The notes beneath the pieces were generated by a model. The model saw only the letters and a program-made list of their open reading frames with translations. It was not told the origin of the DNA and did not search any database. From an uncultured Pontibacter sp. (GTDB taxonomy: Bacteria > Bacteroidota > Bacteroidia > Cytophagales > Hymenobacteraceae), in the NCBI GenBank assembly GCA_947499125.1, contig CANMMP010000002.1, forward strand, positions 612,782-676,781: a stretch of DNA of 64,000 bases, in the 5' to 3' direction. How positions within the stretch are numbered: position 1 is the first letter of the stretch; every line of letters begins with the position of its first letter. Both the position numbers and the translations under genes were made by a program. Shown in pieces: positions 42,324-50,134 of this stretch.

Positions 42324-43412
42324 ATGAAGATATTAATAACAGGAAACATGGGTTATGTAGGCCCTGGCGTAGTTAGCCAGTTACGTGCTACTTACCCGGA
42401 AGCAACCCTTATAGGCTACGATATGGCCTATTTTGCCAACTGCCTTACCAATGCGCCTTACCTGCCGGAGAGCAAACTGGACCAGCAGCTTTTCGGTGAT
42501 GTGCGCACGATGCCAGTCGAAGTGCTGGAAGGTGTAGATGCCGTTGTGCAGTTGGCAGCGATCTCAAACGACCCGATGGGTAATAAATTTGAAGAAGTAA
42601 CACTGGATGTAAACTATAGATCTGCCATCAGAATAGCGGAAATGGCAAAAGCTGCCGGTGTTAAGAATTATGTGTTCGCTTCGAGCTGCAGCATGTATGG
42701 CGCAGCTTCAGAAATGGCTAAAACCGAAGACTCTGAACTGAACCCGCTGACAGCTTATGCGCGCTCTAAAGTGGCAACTGAAAAAGAACTGGCACCTATA
42801 GCTGGTGATGGCTTTACCGTAACCTGCCTGCGCTTTGCAACGGCTTGCGGCATGAGCGACCGCCTACGCCTTGACCTGGTACTGAACGACTTTGTAGCAG
42901 GAGCAATCTCTTCTGGCAAGATAACGATACTGAGCGATGGAACTCCATGGAGACCATTGATCCATGTAAAAGATATGGCACGCGCTATTGAGTGGGCTAT
43001 TACCAGAACAACAGATAATGGTGGAGAATTTTTAGCAGTGAATGCCGGTAGCAACGAATGGAACTACCAGGTAAAAGAACTGGCCGAGGCTGTAGCAGAA
43101 GTTATACCTGGTACTGAAGTATCAGTAAACCTGGAAGCTGCCCCAGACAAACGTTCTTACCGCGTAAACTTCGACCTGTTTAAATCACTGGCTCCAAACC
43201 ACCAGCCTCAGGTATCGCTGAAGCAGGCTATTGAAGAACTGCGTGATGGCTTGCAGCAAATGGAGTTTAAAGATGGTGATTTCCGCAACTCACTGTTGAT
43301 GCGCCTGAAAGTGCTGAACCAGCTGCAGGAAATTAATGCCATTAACGAGAGTTTAGAGTGGCAGCGCAGCAAAAATAAAGTGGCTGAAAAAGCTGAGTTA
43401 GAAACCGCATAA
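42324..43412 (+). CDS. NAD-dependent epimerase/dehydratase (extended SDR) for nucleotide sugar
   Basis: The 362-residue protein has the NAD-binding loop TGNMGYVG at residues 5-12, a catalytic Ser in FASSCSMYGA and the YxxxK pair in YARSK (about 145-149). The C-terminal substrate domain includes GTPWRPLIHVKDMARAIEW, typical of sugar epimerases/dehydratases. The loop GNMGYVG has Met in place of the second usual Gly position. It lies between rfbF and rfbC and so probably acts on the CDP-sugar; the exact reaction is unknown. Confidence 0.9.
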   Translation: MKILITGNMGYVGPGVVSQLRATYPEATLIGYDMAYFANCLTNAPYLPESKLDQQLFGDVRTMPVEVLEGVDAVVQLAAISNDPMGNKFEEVTLDVNYRSAIRIAEMAKAAGVKNYVFASSCSMYGAASEMAKTEDSELNPLTAYARSKVATEKELAPIAGDGFTVTCLRFATACGMSDRLRLDLVLNDFVAGAISSGKITILSDGTPWRPLIHVKDMARAIEWAITRTTDNGGEFLAVNAGSNEWNYQVKELAEAVAEVIPGTEVSVNLEAAPDKRSYRVNFDLFKSLAPNHQPQVSLKQAIEELRDGLQQMEFKDGDFRNSLLMRLKVLNQLQEINAINESLEWQRSKNKVAEKAELETA

Positions 43413-43426
43413 CACCCTACCAACCC

Positions 43427-43990
43427 ATGATATTTACCGAAACCAAGCTGAAAGGCGCCTTTATAATAGATGTAAAACGCATCGAAGACGAGCGTGGCTT
43501 TTTTGGACGTTCCTTCTGCCAGAAAGAGTTTGAGGAATATGGCCTGACAAATGATATTCGCCAGACAAATGTTTCTTATAACAAGAAAAAAGGTACGCTG
43601 CGCGGCATGCACATGCAGCTGGCCCCTAACGAAGAAACCAAACTAGTACGTTGCACACGCGGTGCCATTTACGATGTGATCATTGATATGCGCCCTGATT
43701 CTGAGACCTATAAGCAGTGGATAGGCGTGGAGCTTACTGCCGACAACTATAGAATGCTGTTCGTGCCGGAAGGTTTTGCCCATGGCTTTATTACACTGGA
43801 AGATAACACTGATGTAACCTACCAGGTAACAGAATTCTATACGCCAGGTGCAGAGCGTGGCATCCGTTGGAACGATCCTGCTTTCAATATTGAGTGGCCG
43901 ATCGAGCCGGTTATTATCTCTGATAAAGATCAGGCACACCCTGACTTTGTAGAAGAAACTGAAAATGCTAACGGAAAGCTGCTGGTTTAA
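43427..43990 (+). CDS. rfbC: dTDP-4-dehydrorhamnose 3,5-epimerase family protein
   Basis: The 187-residue cupin-type epimerase has EDERGFFGRSFCQKEF, QTNVSYNKKKGTLRGMHMQ (the catalytic His), YDVIIDMRPDS and FVPEGFAHGFITLED. All residues typical of RmlC/RfbC are present. In this cluster no rmlA/rmlB/rmlD set is visible, so the substrate may be the CDP-linked intermediate made by neighbouring genes rather than a rhamnose precursor. Starts 14 bases after the SDR gene. Its stop codon lies in the loop of a hairpin. Confidence 0.92.
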   Translation: MIFTETKLKGAFIIDVKRIEDERGFFGRSFCQKEFEEYGLTNDIRQTNVSYNKKKGTLRGMHMQLAPNEETKLVRCTRGAIYDVIIDMRPDSETYKQWIGVELTADNYRMLFVPEGFAHGFITLEDNTDVTYQVTEFYTPGAERGIRWNDPAFNIEWPIEPVIISDKDQAHPDFVEETENANGKLLV

Positions 43991-44006
43991 TACCGGCAGC
44001 TTTCCG
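43972..44006 (+). other. Hairpin over the rfbC stop codon
   Basis: CGGAAAGCTGCTGG (43972-43985) pairs with CCGGCAGCTTTCCG (43993-44006) with one G-T pair; the 7-base loop includes the TAA stop. No T run follows, so it may stabilise or process the operon mRNA. Confidence 0.65.
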
Positions 44007-44034
44007 CCTGTTAACCCTTTAATTCAAGTATAAA

Positions 44035-45402
44035 ATGATAATAATTGATACTGCCTTAGCCAAACGCCAGGCTGAAAATAAACCGATCAGAGTTGCCATG
44101 GTAGGTGCCGGCTTTATGGGCCGTGGCATTGCCCTCCAGATCTGCAAATATGTGCAGGGCATGGAGCTTGTAGCCATTGCAAACCGCGACATCAGCAAAG
44201 CAAAAAGAGCTTATAACGAAGCCAGCATAGATGCCGTGGAAGAAGTAGCTTCTCTTGATAAACTGGAAGAAAACATCCGCGAAGGCAAGTATAGCATTAC
44301 CGACGATGCCATGCTGCTTTGCCGGGCTGAAGGTATTGATGCTATAATTGAAGTGACCGGAGCTGTAGAATTCGGTACGAACGTAGCTATGCGCGCTATC
44401 GAAAACGGTAAGCATATCATTATGATGAATGCTGAAGTAGATGGTACCGTTGGCCCGATATTGAAAGTATACGCCGATAAAGCAGGTGTAATATTTACGA
44501 ACGCAGACGGTGACCAGCCGGGTGTGATCATGAACCTGTATCGTTTTGTAAAAGGACTTGGTGTGAAGCCGGTACTTTGCGGTAACATTAAAGGTTTGCA
44601 CGACCCTTATCGTAACCCAACTACCCAGGAAGGCTTCGCTAAGAAATGGGGACAGCAGCCATCTATGGTTACCTCGTTTGCTGATGGTAGCAAGATCTCG
44701 TTTGAGCAGGCTATAGTTGCCAACGGAACCGGAATGCGTGTTGCGAAACGTGGTATGCACGGCCCGACTGTAGCTCCAGGAACACCGCTAAAAGATTGTG
44801 TTCATAACCTGTATCCGCTGGAAGACCTGACTAATGGACCGGGTATAGTTGATTATGTAGTTGCCGCCGAGCCAGGACCCGGTGTATTTGTACTGGGCAC
44901 GCACGACGACCCAATTCAGCAGCATTATCTGAACCTGTATAAGCTGGGCGAAGGGCCTTTATACTTATTCTATACGCCTTACCACCTGTGCCATTTTGAG
45001 GTTCCGTCCACTGTAGCACGTGCCGTATTGTTTAACGATGCAGCGCTTGCACCAATGGGAGCACCGACTGTAGAAGTTGTATCTGCAGCCAAAATAGACC
45101 TGAAAGCGGGACAAGTAGTAGACGGAATCGGACATTACATGACCTATGGTTTATGCGAGAACGCCGACACAACTATAGCAGAGAACCTGTTGCCAATTGG
45201 CGTAGCAGAAGGCTGTGTGCTGAAGCGCGATATTCCGAAGGATCAAGTGCTTACTTACGACGATGTTATTTTACCGGAAGGTAGATTTGTAGATAAGCTT
45301 CGCGACATCCAGAGCCGTTATTTTAATGCTACTGAGGAGTCGGAAAAAGAGCAGTTACTGAACAGTGTTTACGGCAAAAGCGAATCGTTAACAGAAGCAT
45401 AA
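44035..45402 (+). CDS. NAD(P)-dependent oxidoreductase with C-terminal SAF domain
   Basis: The 455-residue protein has a Rossmann fold (RVAMVGAGFMGRGIALQI, residues about 18-35) resembling homoserine-dehydrogenase-like oxidoreductases, a middle catalytic domain with NADGDQPGVIMNLYRFVK and ANGTGMRVAKRGMHGP, and a C-terminal SAF/AFP-like domain (LLPIGVAEGCVLKRDIPKDQVLTYDDV). Proteins of this architecture occur in surface-polysaccharide clusters beside rfbF/rfbC. It probably completes a modified CDP-sugar; its reaction is not established. The last gene before a terminator at 45426. Confidence 0.87.
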   Translation: MIIIDTALAKRQAENKPIRVAMVGAGFMGRGIALQICKYVQGMELVAIANRDISKAKRAYNEASIDAVEEVASLDKLEENIREGKYSITDDAMLLCRAEGIDAIIEVTGAVEFGTNVAMRAIENGKHIIMMNAEVDGTVGPILKVYADKAGVIFTNADGDQPGVIMNLYRFVKGLGVKPVLCGNIKGLHDPYRNPTTQEGFAKKWGQQPSMVTSFADGSKISFEQAIVANGTGMRVAKRGMHGPTVAPGTPLKDCVHNLYPLEDLTNGPGIVDYVVAAEPGPGVFVLGTHDDPIQQHYLNLYKLGEGPLYLFYTPYHLCHFEVPSTVARAVLFNDAALAPMGAPTVEVVSAAKIDLKAGQVVDGIGHYMTYGLCENADTTIAENLLPIGVAEGCVLKRDIPKDQVLTYDDVILPEGRFVDKLRDIQSRYFNATEESEKEQLLNSVYGKSESLTEA

Positions 45403-45425
45403 CTCTCCTTAACTATACCCAAGAG

Positions 45426-45462
45426 CATCCCGGCAAGTATAACTCGTCGGGATGTTTTGTTT
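45426..45462 (+). terminator. Terminator of the rfbF-SAF operon
   Basis: CATCCCG (45426-45432) and CGGGATG (45448-45454) around a 15-base loop, followed by TTTTGTTT. Confidence 0.75.
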
Positions 45463-45497
45463 AAGCTATAGTTAGAGAAAGTTACTTTCTTGAAGTA

Positions 45498-45650
45498 AAC
45501 CCACCCCCGACCCCTCCGAGGAGGGGAATTGGTTGCTACTTTCCTTATGTTTTTTGTTTTATACTCAATCGCACCATTGTAACTATAAACTGATAATTTA
45601 AACTATAGCTTTTCAGAAAATTCCCCTCCTTGGAGGGGCAGGGGTGGGTT
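45498..45650. repeat. Inverted pair of REP-like elements
   Basis: Two near-identical 32-33-base elements face each other: 45498-45530 (AACCCACCCCCGACCCCTCC and continuing GAGGAGGGGAATT) and 45619-45650 (its reverse complement with few differences). Each also has an internal palindrome CCCCTCC-NN-GGAGGGG. The pair encloses 88 bases and could form a large hairpin. Similar GC-rich palindromes are common between genes in Bacteroidota. Confidence 0.8.
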
Positions 45651-45676
45651 AATGCGTTACAACTAAAAAGATAGCT

Positions 45677-46438
45677 ATGAATAGAAGTGTAGCAGGAATT
45701 ATTCCGGCCGCAGGATTGGGAAGCAGGTTAGGACAAATGCCCTGCAGCAAAGAACTATACCCGTTAGGGTTTAAAACGGACGGTTCTCCTAAAGTGGCTT
45801 CTGAATATTTGCTGGAATTGATGCAACAGGGTGGAGCGGAGCAAATATACTTTATCCTTCGCAGCGGCAAGTGGGATATCCCGGCTTACTATGGTGATGG
45901 TGAAAACTATAAAATGCCGTTTGCTTACCTGCTCATGAACCGACCTTACGGCACGCCATTTTCTGTTGATCAGGCTTATAGTTTCGTAAAAAGTAAAACT
46001 ATAGTTTTCGGCTTTCCGGATATCCTGATCGAACCTGAAAATGTATTTGCACAACTGCTGAACAGACAACAGGAAACAGAAGCAGTTGTAGTTTTAGGCT
46101 TGTTTAAAGTAGCGCATCCCCATAAATGGGATATGGTTGAAACTGACACGAATGGCCAGGTGAAAGTTATACTTCCGAAGCCGGATAACTCAACCTTAAC
46201 ACAGGCCTGGTGCTTAGCTGTGTGGTCGCCGGAGTTTACGGAATTTATACACGAGTACCTGCAGGATGTAGAACCAAAATTTATAGCTGGCGAGTTAAAA
46301 GAGTTACCAATGGGCGCTGTAATACAGGCTGCTATTGATAACGGAATGATAGTACAATCCGTATATTTCCGGGAAGGCACCTGCCTGGACATCGGCACAC
46401 CCGAAGACCTTAAAAAAGCCATTAAGCGCTTAACCTGA
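45677..46438 (+). CDS. Sugar-1-phosphate nucleotidyltransferase
   Basis: The 253-residue nucleotidyltransferase starts with GIIPAAGLGSRLGQMPCSKELYPLG, the NTP-binding signature. The metal-binding site is in VFGFPDILIEP and the end in GTCLDIGTPEDLKKAI, resembling glucose-1-phosphate thymidylyltransferase-type enzymes but shorter. The signature Lys in the loop is at PCSKELYP. The nucleotide and sugar cannot be determined. It begins a separate transcription unit downstream of the REP pair and is 17 bases from the glycosyltransferase gene. Confidence 0.88.
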   Translation: MNRSVAGIIPAAGLGSRLGQMPCSKELYPLGFKTDGSPKVASEYLLELMQQGGAEQIYFILRSGKWDIPAYYGDGENYKMPFAYLLMNRPYGTPFSVDQAYSFVKSKTIVFGFPDILIEPENVFAQLLNRQQETEAVVVLGLFKVAHPHKWDMVETDTNGQVKVILPKPDNSTLTQAWCLAVWSPEFTEFIHEYLQDVEPKFIAGELKELPMGAVIQAAIDNGMIVQSVYFREGTCLDIGTPEDLKKAIKRLT

Positions 46439-46455
46439 TTTACCCTTATACCCGA

Positions 46456-47661
46456 ATGAAGATCCTACTGGTACATAACCATTACAAACAATCTGCTGGC
46501 GAAGACACCGTTTTTTTTGCTGAAAAAGAACTGCTTGAAAATCATGGAAACCATGTTGCTCTATTCACACTTAACAACAACGATGTAAACTCTGCTACCG
46601 AAAAGTTGAAGGCTGCCGTTGGCGTACTTTATAACAACAAAAGCGCACAGCTTTTCGAGCAAAAGTTAAAGGAGTTTAAGCCTGATGTAGTGCATGTACA
46701 TAACTTTTTCCCGTTAGTATCGCCTGCTATATTTTATGTTGCCAATAAACTGCGCATCCCTATCGTGATGACCTTGCACAACTATAGGCTTATCTGCCCG
46801 AGCGCTTACCAGCATTATAATGGCCAACTGCATTTAGAAAACGCTGCACAGGTTTTCCCAGTCCAGGCTATACTTGACAAGGCTTACCGCGGTTCATATT
46901 TCCAGACGGCATCTGTGGTGCTTACAACAGGTCTACACAAACTACTTGGTACCTGGAGATCAAAAGTAGACCGTTACATTGCCCTTACCCAGGGAGCAGG
47001 CAACATGTTCCTGAACTCATCGCTAAAACTTAAACCAAGCCAGTTAACTATAAAACCCAACTTTACCACCGACCTCGGAGAAGGAGCCAAGGAGCGCGAA
47101 GATTACTTTTTGTTTGTAGGGAGACTGTCACCGGAAAAAGGGATTGAGACACTACTAAAGGCAAATAAACTGCATCCGTTTAAGCTTAAAATAATAGGAG
47201 ACGGGCCTTTGCGCGGCGCCGTAGAAGAACATGCCGCCAACCACCCAAATGTAGAATATTTAGGCTACCAGAAACGACCACGGGTAGAGGGGGAGTTGAA
47301 ACGAGCCAAAGCACTGGTGTTTACATCAGAGTGGCCTGAAATGTTCGGGATGACGATTATCGAAGCTTTCTCGACGGGTACTCCGGTTGTAGCGTCTAAC
47401 ATTGGCGGTGCAGCTCACCTGGTGCAACATAACCATAACGGGTTATTGTACACGCCTCAAAACGCAGAGGAACTGGTGCAACAGGTAAAAACCCTTGAGA
47501 GCGACGCTACCTTGGCCGAAACCTTAGGCCGTAATGCCCGTGCCAGCTACCTACAACACTTTACACCCGAAGAGAACTATAACCAGCTTATGAGCATTTA
47601 TAACAGCCTTGTAAAAGGAAAAAATAAGCCTGCTCCGAAAATGGCCGAAGCAGGCTTATAG
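46456..47661 (+). CDS. Glycosyltransferase family 4
   Basis: A 401-residue GT-B enzyme. The N-terminal acceptor domain has VHVHNFFPLVSPAI and TLHNYRLICP; the donor domain starts with NYFLFVGRLSPEKGIETLLKAN (here DYFLFVGRLSPEKGIE), contains LKIIGDGPLRGAVEEHA and the E-x7-E motif EMFGMTIIEAFSTGTPVVAS. It transfers a sugar from a nucleotide donor in polysaccharide assembly. A second hairpin (47624-47659) overlaps its stop codon, followed by a bidirectional terminator. Confidence 0.94.
   Translation: MKILLVHNHYKQSAGEDTVFFAEKELLENHGNHVALFTLNNNDVNSATEKLKAAVGVLYNNKSAQLFEQKLKEFKPDVVHVHNFFPLVSPAIFYVANKLRIPIVMTLHNYRLICPSAYQHYNGQLHLENAAQVFPVQAILDKAYRGSYFQTASVVLTTGLHKLLGTWRSKVDRYIALTQGAGNMFLNSSLKLKPSQLTIKPNFTTDLGEGAKEREDYFLFVGRLSPEKGIETLLKANKLHPFKLKIIGDGPLRGAVEEHAANHPNVEYLGYQKRPRVEGELKRAKALVFTSEWPEMFGMTIIEAFSTGTPVVASNIGGAAHLVQHNHNGLLYTPQNAEELVQQVKTLESDATLAETLGRNARASYLQHFTPEENYNQLMSIYNSLVKGKNKPAPKMAEAGL
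47624..47659 (+). other. Hairpin over the GT4 stop codon
   Basis: ATAAGCCTGCT (47624-47634) and AGCAGGCTTAT (47649-47659), an 11-bp perfect stem that includes the first base of the TAG stop. No T run. Confidence 0.55.
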
Positions 47662-47679
47662 TTAGCTTAAACAGTTATA

Positions 47680-47719
47680 AAGAAGAGCTGCTATGTTTCT
47701 ATAGCAGCTCTTCTTTTCT
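47680..47719. terminator. Bidirectional terminator between GT4 and GT61 genes
   Basis: AAGAAGAGCTGCTAT (47680-47694), loop GTTTCT, ATAGCAGCTCTTCTT (47701-47715): a 15-bp perfect stem followed by T-rich DNA, with A-rich flank for the other strand. Confidence 0.9.
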
Positions 47720-48955
47720 TCAGGCTACTTTCATTTTTGCCTGTACTTTAGTTTTCATGTTCTGTACGATCTCAACTATCTTATCAACCTCAACGGTAAT
47801 ATTAGCGCGCTGGCCCTGGTCGGAGTTGTATACTTTGCGCTTATTAGGGCAGATAACATAATCGTAGTCCAGGTCTAGTTTTGTTGCTATGTCGTAGAAA
47901 GGCTCTACAACAAAACCTTCATTAAATATTTCGATAACTTTAGTACCCGGCTTGCAGAAGAATAAGCTGATCAGGCCGGCACCTGTAGCGCCCACAACAA
48001 CTTTCGCTTTTGAGAACAGCTTTATCTTTTCTTTTATAGTTAGTTTGCTCGAGATGATCTTCTGGAAATTATATGGAGTTAAAGCTTCCATCAGTTCATC
48101 CTCATTCCGTACAATGCGCAACTTAGAGTCAGCGCGGCTGATGTACAGAGACGGTGCTTCCGGCGTGATGATCTCTTCTTCGGCATCGGCATAAGGCATA
48201 AACGACGACTGCACAAAGTTGCAAAGCCACTCAGGTACAAGCGTATGGTTGCCGCGTGGCGCTGTTGATGCTATAATGCAATCGGCGGTAATGTGCGGGT
48301 GTTTATCTCCTTCAATGATCTTATCGGCAGGTATGCCCAGCAATTCCAGTGTTTCTACCTGGTAGTCGTAGCGGATGCTTGGCACCAGGAACCAGTCTAC
48401 TTTATCGTACAGGCCACTTTTGCGGAGCAGGTGCAGGCGAGGCAGCACATCTATAAACCAATGGCCGATATTGTTAAGGCCAGCGCCACCTGTAAGTAAG
48501 GAGAATACTGTTCCCTCAAATTTTTCAGGTATAGAGAACATGCGCTGCTCAAAAATGTTGTTCAGGTTTGGCTCAGTAACCTTGCCGCTTACCAGGCTTA
48601 GCGATACATTCTCTATCAGGCGGTTATATTGCGTTACAACAGCTACGCTGCTTTCGTTGTCGGTGTAGATGCGTCCGTTGGGTGCTTCCACTACCATGTA
48701 ATCGGTTTTTACCTCGCGCAGTGGTTTCCAATAAAAAGAGCATGCTTCGTATAGCTCTTCTGTAATGTTAAGAGTTGTTTTAAGCCCCGGGTAAATGCCA
48801 TGAGCTTTCAATTCTTTTGGGAAATGGGTGTCAGGTTCGCCTAATTTTACTCTGCAGACATCTGATGGCCTATAGCGTGTATTATATGGGATTATGCGTC
48901 CTATTATCTTCTTTATATGTTTATTCCCTTTGTGGTAGTAGGCCTTTAATTTCAT
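47720..48955 (-). CDS. Glycosyltransferase family 61 (DUF563)
   Basis: The 411-residue protein has the GT61 core: SLLTGGAGLNNIGHWFIDVLPRLHLL, DWFLVPSIRYDYQVETLELLG, YISRADSKLRIVRNEDELMEAL and VVGATGAGLISLFFCKPGTKVIEIF, which matches the conserved catalytic region of DUF563 transferases. No signal peptide or membrane segment is seen. It probably adds a sugar during polysaccharide assembly. Its TGTTAAGAGTT-rich leader has no clear promoter. It is downstream of the AlgX-like and MBOAT genes on the same strand with a 54-base gap. Confidence 0.9.
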   Translation of the reverse strand: MKLKAYYHKGNKHIKKIIGRIIPYNTRYRPSDVCRVKLGEPDTHFPKELKAHGIYPGLKTTLNITEELYEACSFYWKPLREVKTDYMVVEAPNGRIYTDNESSVAVVTQYNRLIENVSLSLVSGKVTEPNLNNIFEQRMFSIPEKFEGTVFSLLTGGAGLNNIGHWFIDVLPRLHLLRKSGLYDKVDWFLVPSIRYDYQVETLELLGIPADKIIEGDKHPHITADCIIASTAPRGNHTLVPEWLCNFVQSSFMPYADAEEEIITPEAPSLYISRADSKLRIVRNEDELMEALTPYNFQKIISSKLTIKEKIKLFSKAKVVVGATGAGLISLFFCKPGTKVIEIFNEGFVVEPFYDIATKLDLDYDYVICPNKRKVYNSDQGQRANITVEVDKIVEIVQNMKTKVQAKMKVA

Positions 48956-49009
48956 GTGTCTGGTACTAAGGTTGCAAGTGTCTATTTATAACAGGATTTT
49001 TGCTGTTCG

Positions 49010-50122
49010 CTATTCCTTATAGTTTACAAAATGGCTTTTATCTGACTGAGTGGTGTTACTGTTCTCCTTAATCTGCTCTGCAAGCAAACCTGCTGCCACC
49101 TCAACGGCAACATTGTTCCAGTGAGCATCATCAATCGGGTATAGCGCAATTTTATCCTGTTGGTGAAGTTTCTCAAAATCTGTTTGTGTATCTACTACAT
49201 TAATATTGCGTTTACGTAATTCTTTCAATAACCTCGGTAAAAAATCAGGTTTCTTTTGTGAAGGCAACATTTTATAATAGATATTTTCTTTATTCGGTAT
49301 TGGCATGAACAAAAACTGTATGTTTCGTTCTGCTAAAGCGTTCTTATAACTTTCCAGCACATTCGCCATTTGCTGTATCTCTTCTTCGGAAAAATCGCGG
49401 TTTGCTATTTCGCCTTCAATAAAAAATTCATTGTTGTACGAGATATACTCTTTCTTGCCAAAAGAGCGCTCAATATTAGCCAGTGTACGGTGGTACAAGC
49501 CAAGTTTGGAGATGCGATCGAAAGTGATGAATAATTTTGTCAGGAGAGGCGATGAATTGATAAGATCACCAGTAAAGTTTCTGACTTTGGAATTGAAGCC
49601 GTTTGCCCCAACTGCCGGTAACTCCGGAATGCGCCGCTCTATACTTGAAACTATAACCAGCTCCGGTGGGTCCTGGGTGAACCGGTCGGTTGCCAGAAAG
49701 CGATTCATAGTGGCAGGTGCAAACGAGTATACGTCTTTGTTTAGCTGGCGTTCCAAAACTTCTGCTAAAGTTTCTTCCTGCGATAATTTTGCTCCCGTAA
49801 TGTTAGAATCACCTATAAGCAGTATGTCGTATTCAGTGTCGCGGTTGCGGTAACCATAAGCATCTGTGTACCACTCTACTTTGCGTTTGGTAGCATAAGG
49901 GGTGTGTGGTGCCAGCTCGCCTTCCTCTTCCATTATCATGTGCTGGTTAGGGTAAAATGGGCCCGACATTACCTTCATTTTATTTACTGATATCGTCTCC
50001 CAGATACGGAACGTGAAAAGATCGATCGGGAAAACAGTAGCCTCTAACACAGGCCAGAGTATAAATGGCAGTACCAACAAGGTTAGTTTAACCAGCAGCT
50101 TTTTTACGCCTTTGTTTATCAT
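49010..50122 (-). CDS. AlgX/AlgJ-like SGNH acetyltransferase partner
   Basis: The 370-residue protein has an N-terminal membrane anchor (LLVKLTLLVLPFILWPVLEATVF) and then a periplasmic SGNH fold. The nucleophile Ser is in LIGDSNITG (about residue 105) and the catalytic Asp/His pair in IDDAHWNNVA (about 332). These proteins work with MBOAT proteins to O-acetylate extracellular polysaccharide. The gene begins 12 bases after the MBOAT gene, in the same order as alginate-type acetylation units. Confidence 0.88.
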   Translation of the reverse strand: MINKGVKKLLVKLTLLVLPFILWPVLEATVFPIDLFTFRIWETISVNKMKVMSGPFYPNQHMIMEEEGELAPHTPYATKRKVEWYTDAYGYRNRDTEYDILLIGDSNITGAKLSQEETLAEVLERQLNKDVYSFAPATMNRFLATDRFTQDPPELVIVSSIERRIPELPAVGANGFNSKVRNFTGDLINSSPLLTKLFITFDRISKLGLYHRTLANIERSFGKKEYISYNNEFFIEGEIANRDFSEEEIQQMANVLESYKNALAERNIQFLFMPIPNKENIYYKMLPSQKKPDFLPRLLKELRKRNINVVDTQTDFEKLHQQDKIALYPIDDAHWNNVAVEVAAGLLAEQIKENSNTTQSDKSHFVNYKE

Positions 50123-50134
50123 AACCTTATCGTT

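Noticed and set aside
44056..44760. 234-residue minus-strand frame opposite the SAF oxidoreductase
   Set aside because: Shadow of a well-conserved gene, no initiation signal and unusual amino acid composition.
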